Below, piece by piece: positions 1-6,644 of a DNA stretch of 7,078 nucleotides (its first letter is position 1; the number at the start of each line of letters is the position of its first letter). A model generated the notes under the pieces. It saw only the letters and a program-made list of their open reading frames with translations, ran no database searches and was not told the DNA's origin. Both the position numbers and the translations under genes were made by a program. Source of the stretch: an uncultured Xanthobacteraceae bacterium (GTDB lineage Bacteria; Pseudomonadota; Alphaproteobacteria; Rhizobiales; Xanthobacteraceae); the NCBI GenBank assembly GCA_955652195.1, contig CATPBC010000369.1:1-7078 (forward strand), written 5' to 3'.

Positions 1-1
1 G

Positions 2-208
2 CGTAAAAAACGCACGCGGCCGGAACCTCGGCAGTACGCCGTTGCAGACTTGGAACGCGCACGAGACCGGGTGGCGGCAGCGGAGCGCCGAATTGACAAC
101 GAGCGCCCGAATATTTCTAACCGAGGACGCGCGGGGCTGAAACGGGCGCAGCGCGAATTGTGCACCATCGAGGCGCAGCTACGCTTGCGCGGTCTCCTTG
201 AGTTGTGA
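2..208 (+). CDS. C-terminal part of a small hypothetical protein (5' end outside window)
   Basis: The frame starting at base 2 stays open for 68 codons to a TGA at 206-208, and the start lies left of the window. The peptide is very rich in Arg, Glu and Ala. It begins with a basic stretch (RKKRTRPEPR), followed by heptad-like helical segments around LERARDRVAAAERRIDNER and LKRAQRELCTIEAQLRLRG, so it probably forms an alpha-helical or coiled-coil structure. I see no catalytic motif and do not recognise a named family. The basic start may lie close to the true N-terminus, which would make this a protein of under about 100 residues. It is followed by two hairpins and 223 non-coding bases, so it is probably not part of the transport operon. 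The frame could be a chance opening in GC-rich DNA, but the regular helical pattern argues for a real gene. Confidence 0.45.
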   Translation, partial: RKKRTRPEPRQYAVADLERARDRVAAAERRIDNERPNISNRGRAGLKRAQRELCTIEAQLRLRGLLEL

Positions 209-234
209 AGCCGTCACAGACCACAGTGCTGAGT

Positions 235-263
235 CGTGCTATCGTTCGCAACGATCCAGCACG
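235..263. repeat. Strong inverted repeat (hairpin) after the upstream gene
   Basis: Arms CGTGCT+ATCGTT (235-246) and AACGAT+AGCACG (250-255 and 258-263) form 12 base pairs around a CGC tri-loop, with a 2-base bulge (CC, 256-257) on the right arm. It begins 27 bases after the stop of the upstream partial gene. No T-run follows, so it is not a classical intrinsic terminator. It could stabilise the 3' end of the upstream transcript, act in Rho-dependent termination, or be a protein-binding site. The function is inferred; the pairing is seen directly. Confidence 0.5.
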
Positions 264-302
264 CGTGACCCCCAATGGAAAGTCCGATGGCGATCGACAT
301 TG

Positions 303-349
303 CCGTTTGAGAAGACGAAAATAAAACGGCTCTTCAAACGGTTGTTTTT
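303..349 (+). terminator. Candidate intrinsic terminator upstream of livG
   Basis: CCGTTTGAGAAG (303-314) pairs with CTCTTCAAACGG (330-341). Eleven of 12 positions pair, counting one G-U, with a single A-C mismatch, around a 15-base A-rich loop. The right arm is followed at once by TTGTTTTT (342-349). The T-run follows the stem only on the + strand, so it would end transcripts arriving from the left. The operon promoter would then lie between about 350 and 431, although I could not identify convincing -35/-10 boxes there. The stem is only moderately GC-rich and the loop is long. An operator or leader attenuator is the alternative: the half-sites CCGTTTGA and TCAAACGG have centres about 31 bp apart. 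Confidence 0.4.
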
Positions 350-420
350 CCGCGAGGCGAGTAGATCGAGAGGTCTTGTTCGGAGATGATCTCGCAGGAT
401 GCGGGACAAAACAGCGCGCA

Positions 421-431
421 AAGGGGGAAGG
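421..431 (+). promoter_or_regulatory. Ribosome binding site deciding the livG start
   Basis: AAGGGGGAAGG lies directly before the GTG at 432, with its AAGGGGG core ending 4 bases upstream. This purine-rich run supports GTG 432 over the in-frame ATG at 399, which lacks a comparable site, and over the ATG at 450, for which the site would be too distant. Confidence 0.6.
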
Positions 432-1253
432 GTGGAATACGCTTTGGAAATGCGCGGGGTGTCACTGCGCTTTGGCGGCGTGCGTGCGCTTACCGATGTC
501 AGTTTTGGCGTGAACGATGGCGAATTGTTCTCGACCATCGGCCCGAATGGCGCCGGCAAAACCTCGATCGTCAATTGCATCTCGGGCCGCTACCGGCCGA
601 CCGAAGGCCAATTGATCTATCGCGAAGAAGACATCACCGCGCTCAATCCCAATGCCCGCGCCTCGCTCGGCATCGGCCGCACCTTCCAGAACCTCGCGCT
701 GTTCCATCATATGAGCGTGCTCGACAACATCATGGTCGGGCGGCATCACTTGCTGAAAAACAATTTCATCACGGGATCGTTGTACTGGCTGACCGGGGCG
801 CGGCGTGAGGAGCTCGAGCATCGCCGTAAGGTCGAGGAGATCATCGACTTCCTCGACCTGCAGTCGGTACGTAACGCGACCGCCGGCACCCTTCCTTACG
901 GCCTGCGCAAGCGCGTGGAACTCGCGCGCGCCGTGGCGCTGGAGCCGCGGCTGATCCTGCTCGATGAGCCGATGGCCGGCATGAATTTCGAGGAAAAGGA
1001 GGACATGGCGCGCTACATCGTCGACCTCAACGAAGAGTTCGGCATGACCGTCATGATGATCGAGCACGACATGAGCGTGGTGATGGATATTTCCCACCGC
1101 GTCATGGTGCTCGATTTCGGCCGCAAGATCGCCGAAGGCAATCCGGCCAAGGTGCTGGCCGATCCGCACGTCAAACGCGCCTATCTCGGGGAAGAGGACG
1201 AAGTGCTGGTCGATCCCGACGATGCCCCGACTCGGGCGGATAGCGCGGCATGA
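432..1253 (+). CDS. livG: ABC importer ATP-binding protein, LivG family
   Basis: This is a cytoplasmic ATPase of a branched-chain amino acid (HAAT) type importer. With LivF it would hydrolyse ATP to drive the LivH/LivM permeases. From GTG 432 the protein has 273 residues, close to the usual LivG length. Visible motifs are Walker A GPNGAGKT (37-44), the Q-loop in RTFQNLALF (Gln86), the LivG-type signature LPYGLRKRVE (from 154), Walker B LILLDEP (174-180, catalytic Glu179) and the H-loop IEHDM (His212). The insert between Q-loop and signature, around GSLYWLTGARREELEHRRK, is typical of LivG rather than LivF. Start choice: the purine-rich site at 421-431 favours GTG 432, and the resulting N-terminus MEYALEMRGVSLRFGG fits the family; ATG 399 would add 11 basic residues. 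It is the first gene of the cluster, and its stop overlaps the next start (ATGA). The family is secure. The symbol denotes family only, since the neighbouring synthetase argues for a ligand other than amino acids. Confidence 0.93.
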   Translation: MEYALEMRGVSLRFGGVRALTDVSFGVNDGELFSTIGPNGAGKTSIVNCISGRYRPTEGQLIYREEDITALNPNARASLGIGRTFQNLALFHHMSVLDNIMVGRHHLLKNNFITGSLYWLTGARREELEHRRKVEEIIDFLDLQSVRNATAGTLPYGLRKRVELARAVALEPRLILLDEPMAGMNFEEKEDMARYIVDLNEEFGMTVMMIEHDMSVVMDISHRVMVLDFGRKIAEGNPAKVLADPHVKRAYLGEEDEVLVDPDDAPTRADSAA

Positions 1254-3181
1254 TGGACTACGCCGAACGCGTCGGAGAGGCGGACACCTATCCAAAGCTG
1301 TTGCGGCTCAATGCCAAGGAACACGGCAACGAGATCGCGTTGCGCGAAAAGGACTTTGGGCTGTGGCGCCTGTTCACGTGGAATGATTACCAAAGCCGCG
1401 TGCACGATTTCGCGCTCGGCTTGGTGGAGCTCGGGCTAACTCGGGGCGACGTTATCGGCGTTATCGGCGACAACCGGCCGGACTGGGTATCGGCCGAGAT
1501 CGCAACCCACGCCATCGGCGGGATGAGTCTTGGCCTCTATCGCGACGTGCTGGACGAGGAGGCGGCTTATCTCCTCAACTATGGCGAAGCCAAGCTGGTT
1601 TTCGCCGAGAACGAAGAGCAGGTCGACAAGTTGCTCACGCTTGCCGATCGCGTACCCGCGCTCAAGCACATCGTCTATTCCGATCCGCGCGGGATGCGGA
1701 AATACGACGATCCTCGGCTGAGGGAAGCCGACAAGCTTGCCGCGCTGGGGCGCGAGCGCGCTGCGCGAGAGCCCGGCCTCTATGACAAACTGGTTGATGC
1801 CACCAAGGGCGAGGACACCGCGATCCTCTGCACCACTTCGGGCACGACGGCCAATCCGAAGCTCGCGATGCTCACTCCCGGCCGCGTGCTCAAACATTGC
1901 GCGACCTATCTCGCTTTCGACCCGAAGGGTCCGGACGACGAATATGTCTCGGTTTTGCCGCTGCCCTGGATCATGGAACAAGTCTATGTGCTCGGCAAAG
2001 GGCTCCTATGCCGGATGAAGGTCAACTTCGTCGAACAGCCCGAGACGATGATGAACGATTTCCGTGAAATCGCGCCGACCTTTGTGCTGTTCGCGCCACG
2101 GGTTTGGGAATCGATTGCCGCGGATGTGCGCGCCGGCGTGATGGACGCTTCGCCGCTCAAACGGAGTCTCTATGAGCTCGGCATGAGGACCGGCCTGTCG
2201 GCACTCGCCAAGGGCAAGCATTCCATGATCGCGGAGGCGCTGCTGTTCCGCGCGTTGCGCGACCGCCTAGGGTTCACGCGCCTGCGCTCGGCTGCGACTG
2301 GCGGCGCGGCGCTCGGTCCGGATACTTTCAAATTCTTCCAGGCGATGGGCGTACCGCTGCGCACGCTCTACGGCCAAACCGAACTGCTCGGGGCCTATAC
2401 ACTCCATCCACCCGGCGAAGTCGATCCCGATACCACCGGCGTCGCAATGGCCACGGATATCGAAATCCGCGTCGACAATCCGGATATCCACGGTGTCGGC
2501 GAGATCGTGGTGCGCCACCCCAACATGTTCCTCGGCTACTACAAGAATCCCGAGGCTTCCGCCGCCGATATGAAGGATGGCTGGCTGCATTCGGGCGATG
2601 CCGGCTATTTCAACGATCATGGGCAGCTCGTCGTGATCGACCGCATCAAGGATCTTACGGAAACTTCGCGCGGCGAACGCTTCTCGCCACAACATATCGA
2701 GAACAAGCTGAAGTTCTCGCCCTACATCGCGGAAGCCGTGGTGCTCGGCGCCGGCCGCGACGCGCTCGCCTCGATGATCTGCATCCGCTATTCGATCATC
2801 TCGAAATGGGCGGAGAAGAACCGTATCTCGTTCACCACCTACACCGACCTCGCCTCGCGTCCCGAAGTGTATGCGCTGTTGCGCAAGGAGGTCGAAACCG
2901 TCAACGCCACGCTGCCGCTGGCGCAACGCATCTCGCGATTTCTTCTGCTCTACAAAGAGCTCGATGCTGACGATGGCGAATTGACCCGGACGCGAAAAGT
3001 CCGCCGCGGCGTCATCAACGAGAAATATGCCGACATCATCAACGCCATCTATCGCGGCGAGCGTAACATCCCGGTCGATACCGTGATCCGCTTCCAGAAC
3101 GGCACCACCCAGCGCGTCCGCACGTCGCTGAGCGTGGTCGACCTCGGACGCGAGAATGCGACCGCGGAGGCTGCGGAATGA
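1250..3181 (+). CDS. AMP-forming acyl-CoA synthetase, long-chain type, embedded in the transporter operon
   Basis: This is a 643-residue member of the ANL (adenylate-forming) superfamily. Such enzymes activate a carboxylic acid with ATP to an acyl-adenylate and transfer it to coenzyme A. The motifs are in order: the nucleotide loop TTSGTTANPK (195-204), YGQTE (374-378), GWLHSGDAGYF (from 444), and the hinge DRIKDLTETSRGERFSPQHIEN (464-485), which resembles long-chain acyl-CoA synthetases. The likely catalytic lysine is Lys583 in LTRTRKVRR. No signal peptide is visible, so it should be cytoplasmic or membrane-associated. Two oddities: Ala201 stands where the classical AMP-binding signature expects Gly or Ser, and Leu205-Ala206 replace the usual Gly after the lysine. 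About 60 residues also follow Lys583. ATG 1250 overlaps the livG stop (ATGA), which suggests translational coupling; a second ATG at 1253 is possible. Synthetase identity is firm. The substrate is not determinable: a long-chain fatty acid, or an aromatic or alicyclic acid. Confidence 0.9.
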   Translation: MMDYAERVGEADTYPKLLRLNAKEHGNEIALREKDFGLWRLFTWNDYQSRVHDFALGLVELGLTRGDVIGVIGDNRPDWVSAEIATHAIGGMSLGLYRDVLDEEAAYLLNYGEAKLVFAENEEQVDKLLTLADRVPALKHIVYSDPRGMRKYDDPRLREADKLAALGRERAAREPGLYDKLVDATKGEDTAILCTTSGTTANPKLAMLTPGRVLKHCATYLAFDPKGPDDEYVSVLPLPWIMEQVYVLGKGLLCRMKVNFVEQPETMMNDFREIAPTFVLFAPRVWESIAADVRAGVMDASPLKRSLYELGMRTGLSALAKGKHSMIAEALLFRALRDRLGFTRLRSAATGGAALGPDTFKFFQAMGVPLRTLYGQTELLGAYTLHPPGEVDPDTTGVAMATDIEIRVDNPDIHGVGEIVVRHPNMFLGYYKNPEASAADMKDGWLHSGDAGYFNDHGQLVVIDRIKDLTETSRGERFSPQHIENKLKFSPYIAEAVVLGAGRDALASMICIRYSIISKWAEKNRISFTTYTDLASRPEVYALLRKEVETVNATLPLAQRISRFLLLYKELDADDGELTRTRKVRRGVINEKYADIINAIYRGERNIPVDTVIRFQNGTTQRVRTSLSVVDLGRENATAEAAE

Positions 3182-3208
3182 AGCATGCCATATCAACAGA
3201 GGGTTCGA

Positions 3209-3301
3209 TCGTCATGCGCGGGCTTGGCCCGCGCATCCATCATCCTTCCAAAAAGAGTTCCTTCAAACGATGGATCGCCGGGTCAAGCCCAGCGATGACG
3301 A
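3209..3301. repeat. REP/BIME-like composite palindrome between the synthetase and livH
   Basis: Two roughly 33-base arms face each other across about 27 bases. Outer ends TCGTCAT (3209-3215) and ATGACGA (3295-3301) match perfectly, as do the inner ends ATCCATC (3235-3241) and GATGGAT (3269-3275). Each arm is itself a small hairpin. The left one is perfect: GCGCGGGC (3216-3223), loop TTG, GCCCGCGC (3227-3234). The right one, CGCCGGGT, loop CAA, GCCCAGCG (3276-3294), has one mismatch and one G-U. This double-hairpin layout is that of bacterial interspersed mosaic elements made of two inverted REPs. From memory, similar GTCATG...CCGGGC palindromes are abundant in Bradyrhizobium-group genomes; copy number cannot be tested here. 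It ends 22 bases before the livH start. Confidence 0.8.
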
Positions 3302-3323
3302 GTTGCAAACTGGGCGACCTCGC

Positions 3324-4217
3324 ATGAACACCCAGTTCCTGATCCAGCTTCTTGTCAACGGCCTTGTGGTCGGCACGCTCTACGGTGTGGTCGCGATGTC
3401 GTTCGTGCTGATCTACAAGGCGACCCAGGTCGTCAACTTCGCGCAAGGCGAGCTGCTCCTGATCGGCGCCTGGGTGTGCTGGGCGCTGCTGTCCAAATAC
3501 CGGGTGCCGTTCTGGGTCGGCATGCCGCTGACGCTGGTGTTCATGTTCATCTTGGGCATCGCGATCCAGGTCGTGATCCTGCGCCCGATGATCGGCGAGC
3601 CGATCATCTCGGTCATCATGGTCACCATCGGGCTGTCGACCGTGTTCCAGGCGGCGCTGAAATGGATGTTCGGCGTCAACCCGCAGCCGTTTCCGCGCGT
3701 GTTCGAAAGCCAGTCCGTGAGCCTGTTCGCGCTGCAAATCCAGACCGTCTATGTGATGAGCCTCGTCGTGTCGGTGGCGATGATGATCGGCATGGCCTGG
3801 TTCTTCCGCGCCTCGAAATACGGCCTCGCGATGCGCGCCACCGCTTTCGACCAGCAGGTAGCGCAGTCGCTCGGGATTTCCGTCAAAAGCATCTTCGCGG
3901 TGGCCTGGGCGATCTCAGCGACCGTTTCGGCAGTCGCCGGCGTCGTCGTGGCCGTCGTCAACGGCGTGTCGTCGGGGCTGTCAGCCTACGGCATCAAGGT
4001 GTTTCCGGCCGCAATCCTCGGCGGCCTCGATAGCGTGGGCGGCGCAGTGCTTGGCGGTATCATCATTGGGCTGCTGGAAAACATCGCGCAATATGTCGAC
4101 AGCCAGTATCTGCACTGGGGCAATCTCTATGAGATCGCGCCGTTCTACGTACTGATCATCATCCTGATGATTAAACCCTACGGCCTGTTCGGCACCAAAG
4201 ATATCGAGCGGATTTAA
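3324..4217 (+). CDS. livH: ABC importer inner-membrane permease, LivH family
   Basis: This is one of two permeases forming the transmembrane channel of the HAAT-type importer. From ATG 3324 it has 297 residues, the usual LivH length. It starts MNTQFLIQLLVNGLVVGTLY and has about eight hydrophobic segments, roughly at 5-30, 38-55, 63-86, 93-112, 142-161, 187-212, 224-252 and 273-289. Family hallmarks are QVVNFAQGELLLIGA (35-49), the cytoplasmic coupling stretch around SKYGLAMRATAFDQQVAQSLGIS (about 164-186) that contacts the ATPase, and AAILGGLDSVGGAVLGGIIIG (229-249) near the C-terminus. The frame remains open upstream to 3156, but that extension is a translation of the REP palindrome and contains no membrane segment, so 3324 is preferred. 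No strong Shine-Dalgarno is visible; TGGGCGA at 3311-3317 is the best candidate. The livM start follows after 3 bases. Confidence 0.93.
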   Translation: MNTQFLIQLLVNGLVVGTLYGVVAMSFVLIYKATQVVNFAQGELLLIGAWVCWALLSKYRVPFWVGMPLTLVFMFILGIAIQVVILRPMIGEPIISVIMVTIGLSTVFQAALKWMFGVNPQPFPRVFESQSVSLFALQIQTVYVMSLVVSVAMMIGMAWFFRASKYGLAMRATAFDQQVAQSLGISVKSIFAVAWAISATVSAVAGVVVAVVNGVSSGLSAYGIKVFPAAILGGLDSVGGAVLGGIIIGLLENIAQYVDSQYLHWGNLYEIAPFYVLIIILMIKPYGLFGTKDIERI

Positions 4218-4220
4218 TTT

Positions 4221-5294
4221 ATGGCTGGTCCCTCGCTCATTCCATCCGGCGATTTCCGGACCAGCTATGCGGCAGACACCACGATCTTTCCAACCAGAAC
4301 CAGCCGCAACGCTGCGATCGCCGGCGTCATACTGCTCTGCTTTGCGCCGCAGCTCTTCAGCGCTTACTGGCTGAGCATCTCGATCCAGATCGGGATTTTC
4401 GCGATTGCGGCGCTGGGGCTGAACATCCTCGTCGGCTTCACCGGACAGATTTCGATCGGCCACGCCGCATTCTTCCTGCTCGGTGCATTCACCTCTGCCT
4501 ACATTTCGAACAATGCGCCGATCCCAGTATTCTTCGCCATACCGCTCGCGGGTGTGGTCTCGGCGCTGGTCGGGCTGATCTTCGGTGTGCCGGCGGCGCG
4601 ATTGAAGGGACTTTACCTAGTCATCGCAACGCTGGCTGCGCAGTACATCCTGCTCGATTTCTTCTCCCGCGCTGAATGGTTTTCCGGCGGCTCGGTGCCT
4701 GCGAGCGCCAACCCGTTCTCGATCTTCGGTTACACCTTGCGCGGCGACCGGCAATATTTCTACGTGGTGCTAGCCTACCTGTTGATCAGCTATATCCTGG
4801 TGACCAATCTGCTGCGGACGCGCGACGGCCGCGCGCTGGTCGCGATCCGTGACCACTATCTCTCCGCCGAAATCATGGGCATCAACCTCACCAAATACCG
4901 CACGCTTGCGTTTGGGCTGGCGGCATTCTTCGCCGGCATCGCCGGCGCGCTCTACGCGCATTATCAATTGGTCGTATCCAACGAGGGTTTTGGCATCGAG
5001 CGCTCGATCCTGTTTCTGGCAATGATCATCATCGGCGGCACCGGTTCGATCATGGGCACGCTGATGGGAACCGCGTTCGTGGTGCTGCTGCCTGAATCGA
5101 TGGAGTGGATCAGCGCAGGCCTGAAAGGCAGCGCCATCGACAGGGCGCTCTCGCTCAACAACAACATTACGTTTTTGCGCGAGATCGCGATCGGGCTGAT
5201 AATCATCGCGTTTCTGATGTTCGAGCCGGACGGGCTCGCGCATCGCTGGCGGCAGATCAAGACTTACTGGAAGCTCTACCCGTTTTCGCATTGA
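4221..5294 (+). CDS. livM: ABC importer inner-membrane permease, LivM family
   Basis: This is the second permease of the importer, expected to pair with LivH. At 357 residues it is in the usual LivM range. It has a hydrophilic N-terminal stretch of about 30 residues (SGDFRTSYAADTTIFPTRT), then about nine hydrophobic segments. The LivM signature GLNILVGFTGQISIGHAAFF lies at 66-85. A cytoplasmic coupling segment, RTRDGRALVAIRDHYLSAEIMGI (199-221), precedes the last membrane cluster, which includes IIIGGTGSIMGTLMGTAF (269-286). FEPDGLAHRW (334-343) is the typical C-terminal end. ATG 4221 follows the livH TAA by 3 bases, implying translational coupling, and the ribosome site is weak (GAGCGGA, about 4206-4212). 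I see no truncation or frameshift. The family assignment is secure; the transported ligand is not known. Confidence 0.93.
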   Translation: MAGPSLIPSGDFRTSYAADTTIFPTRTSRNAAIAGVILLCFAPQLFSAYWLSISIQIGIFAIAALGLNILVGFTGQISIGHAAFFLLGAFTSAYISNNAPIPVFFAIPLAGVVSALVGLIFGVPAARLKGLYLVIATLAAQYILLDFFSRAEWFSGGSVPASANPFSIFGYTLRGDRQYFYVVLAYLLISYILVTNLLRTRDGRALVAIRDHYLSAEIMGINLTKYRTLAFGLAAFFAGIAGALYAHYQLVVSNEGFGIERSILFLAMIIIGGTGSIMGTLMGTAFVVLLPESMEWISAGLKGSAIDRALSLNNNITFLREIAIGLIIIAFLMFEPDGLAHRWRQIKTYWKLYPFSH

Positions 5295-5335
5295 GGTTGG
5301 AACGGGACTGGTTACAATCGGTATCAACGAATAAC

Positions 5336-5341
5336 AGGAGG
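5336..5341 (+). promoter_or_regulatory. Consensus Shine-Dalgarno of the binding-protein gene
   Basis: AGGAGG lies 9 bases before ATG 5351. It is the only perfect ribosome binding site in the cluster and fixes the start of the binding protein, although an in-frame ATG at 5357 is also possible. A strong site suits a receptor normally needed in excess over its membrane partners. Confidence 0.75.
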
Positions 5342-5350
5342 AAAATAGCT

Positions 5351-6634
5351 ATGACGATGAAATCCCTTTTGAGCACGGTTTTGCTCGCGCTGCTGATCGG
5401 CAGTGCTTCTGCCGCCGCACAGGCCCAGATCGCAATCGGGCATCTTGCGGATTATTCCGGCGGCACATCCGATGTCGGCACACCCTACGGTCAGGCGGTC
5501 GCGGATACCTTTGCCTGGGTCAACAAGAACGGTGGCGTCGGCGGCAAGCAGCTCAACGTCGATACCAATGATTACGGCTATCAGGTGCCACGCGCGATTG
5601 CGCTCTACAAGAAATGGTCCGCTCCCGACACCAGGGTCGCGGCAATCATGGGCTGGGGCACCGCGGACACCGAGGCGCTGACCGGCTTCCTTGCCGAGGA
5701 CAAGATCCCAGATATCTCCGCCTCCTATGCTGCGGCATTGAGCGATCCGGAAGGCACCAGCGGCAAGGCGAAGCCCGCGCCGTATAATTTCTTCTACGGC
5801 CCGACTTATTCCGACGCCATGCGCGCGATGCTGACCTGGGCGGCGGAGGACTGGAAGGCCAAGGGCAAGCCAGGCAAACCGAAATTCGTCCACATGGGCG
5901 CCAACCACCCTTATCCGAATGCGCCGAAGGCGGCCGGCGAAGCGATCGCTGCCGACCTCGGCTTCGAGGTGCTGCCGCCGCTGGTGTTCGCGCTCGCTCC
6001 CGGCGACTACAGCGCGCAATGCCTGAGCCTGAAGAGCTCCGGTGCTAACTACGCCTATCTCGGCAATACCGCAGCTTCCAATATCTCCGTGCTGAAGGCC
6101 TGCAAGGCGGCCGGTGTCGACGTACAGGTCCTAGGCAATGTCTGGGGCATGGACGAGAACGCCGCCAAGACCGCGGGCGATGCCGCCGACGGCGTGATCT
6201 TTCCGCTGCGCACCGGCGTGGCGTGGAACGGAAACGCACCCGGAATGAAGACGGTCATGGAAATCTCCAAGATGTCCGATCCGACCGGCAAGGTCTATCG
6301 CCCCGTGCATTACGTCGCGGCTGTCTGCAGCGCACTGTACTTGAAGGAAGCACTCGACTGGGCCGTCAAGAACGGCGGCGCGACCGGCGAGAACGTTGCG
6401 AAGGGCTTCTACCAAAAGAAGGACTGGGTGCCGGCCGGCATGGAAGGCGTCTGCAATCCCTCGACCTGGACCGAGAAGGACCATCGCGGCACACTGAAGG
6501 TCGATCTCTATCGTTCGAAGATCTTGGGCCCCACCGATGGCGACCTCAACGATTTGATGGCGAAGGGCACGATCAAGCTCGAGAAGGTCAAGACTGTGGA
6601 ACTGCCGCGCAAGCCGGAATGGTTTGGGTGGTGA
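5351..6634 (+). CDS. Periplasmic substrate-binding protein of the HAAT-type ABC importer
   Basis: This is a secreted receptor that would capture the ligand in the periplasm and deliver it to LivH/LivM. The 427-residue precursor has a clear Sec signal peptide: MTMK, a hydrophobic core (LLSTVLLALLIGSA), and a probable signal peptidase I site after AQA at residue 25, leaving QIAIGHLADYSGGTSDVGTP as the mature start. No lipobox cysteine is present, so it should be soluble. The IAIGHLADYSGGTSDVG opening and GWGTADTEALTGFLAEDKIP (101-120) fit the type I periplasmic-binding fold used by LivJ/LivK and Peripla_BP_6 proteins. The mature part has four cysteines (224, 251, 326, 367), which could form disulfides. 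It is somewhat longer than classical LivK, which, with the synthetase in the operon, argues for a non-amino-acid ligand. The gene has its own consensus ribosome site, lies 56 bases after livM and is followed by a REP-like hairpin. Confidence 0.9.
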   Translation: MTMKSLLSTVLLALLIGSASAAAQAQIAIGHLADYSGGTSDVGTPYGQAVADTFAWVNKNGGVGGKQLNVDTNDYGYQVPRAIALYKKWSAPDTRVAAIMGWGTADTEALTGFLAEDKIPDISASYAAALSDPEGTSGKAKPAPYNFFYGPTYSDAMRAMLTWAAEDWKAKGKPGKPKFVHMGANHPYPNAPKAAGEAIAADLGFEVLPPLVFALAPGDYSAQCLSLKSSGANYAYLGNTAASNISVLKACKAAGVDVQVLGNVWGMDENAAKTAGDAADGVIFPLRTGVAWNGNAPGMKTVMEISKMSDPTGKVYRPVHYVAAVCSALYLKEALDWAVKNGGATGENVAKGFYQKKDWVPAGMEGVCNPSTWTEKDHRGTLKVDLYRSKILGPTDGDLNDLMAKGTIKLEKVKTVELPRKPEWFGW

Positions 6635-6644
6635 GGTAATCTCC

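Noticed and set aside
300..327. Possible -35/-10 pair TTGCCG, 16 bases, TAAAAC
   Set aside because: Only 4 of 6 bases match in each box, and the -10 lies in the loop of the terminator-like hairpin, so the support is too weak to annotate a promoter.
198..389. 63-codon + strand frame in the leader region
   Set aside because: It uses a TTG start overlapping the upstream gene end, has no ribosome site, and runs through both hairpins; composition is not protein-like.
399..431. ATG 399 as an alternative livG start
   Set aside because: It would add 11 basic residues atypical of LivG and has no good ribosome site, whereas GTG 432 follows AAGGGGGAAGG.
462..1295. Open frame on the - strand (277 codons) opposite livG
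   Set aside because: It is an antisense shadow of a gene with all ABC ATPase motifs; no recognisable domain.
2267..3196. Long open frame on the - strand (309 codons) opposite the synthetase
   Set aside because: It mirrors the synthetase gene in GC-rich DNA. Its product is His/Asp/Arg-rich without family motifs, while the + strand carries ordered ANL motifs.
3209..3301. Interpretation of the palindrome as an intrinsic terminator ending the synthetase transcript
   Set aside because: No T-run follows either arm, and the composite two-hairpin layout fits a REP/BIME element better.
5105..5350. Upstream extension of the binding-protein frame
   Set aside because: It lies inside livM, and the true start at 5351 has AGGAGG and a clean signal peptide.
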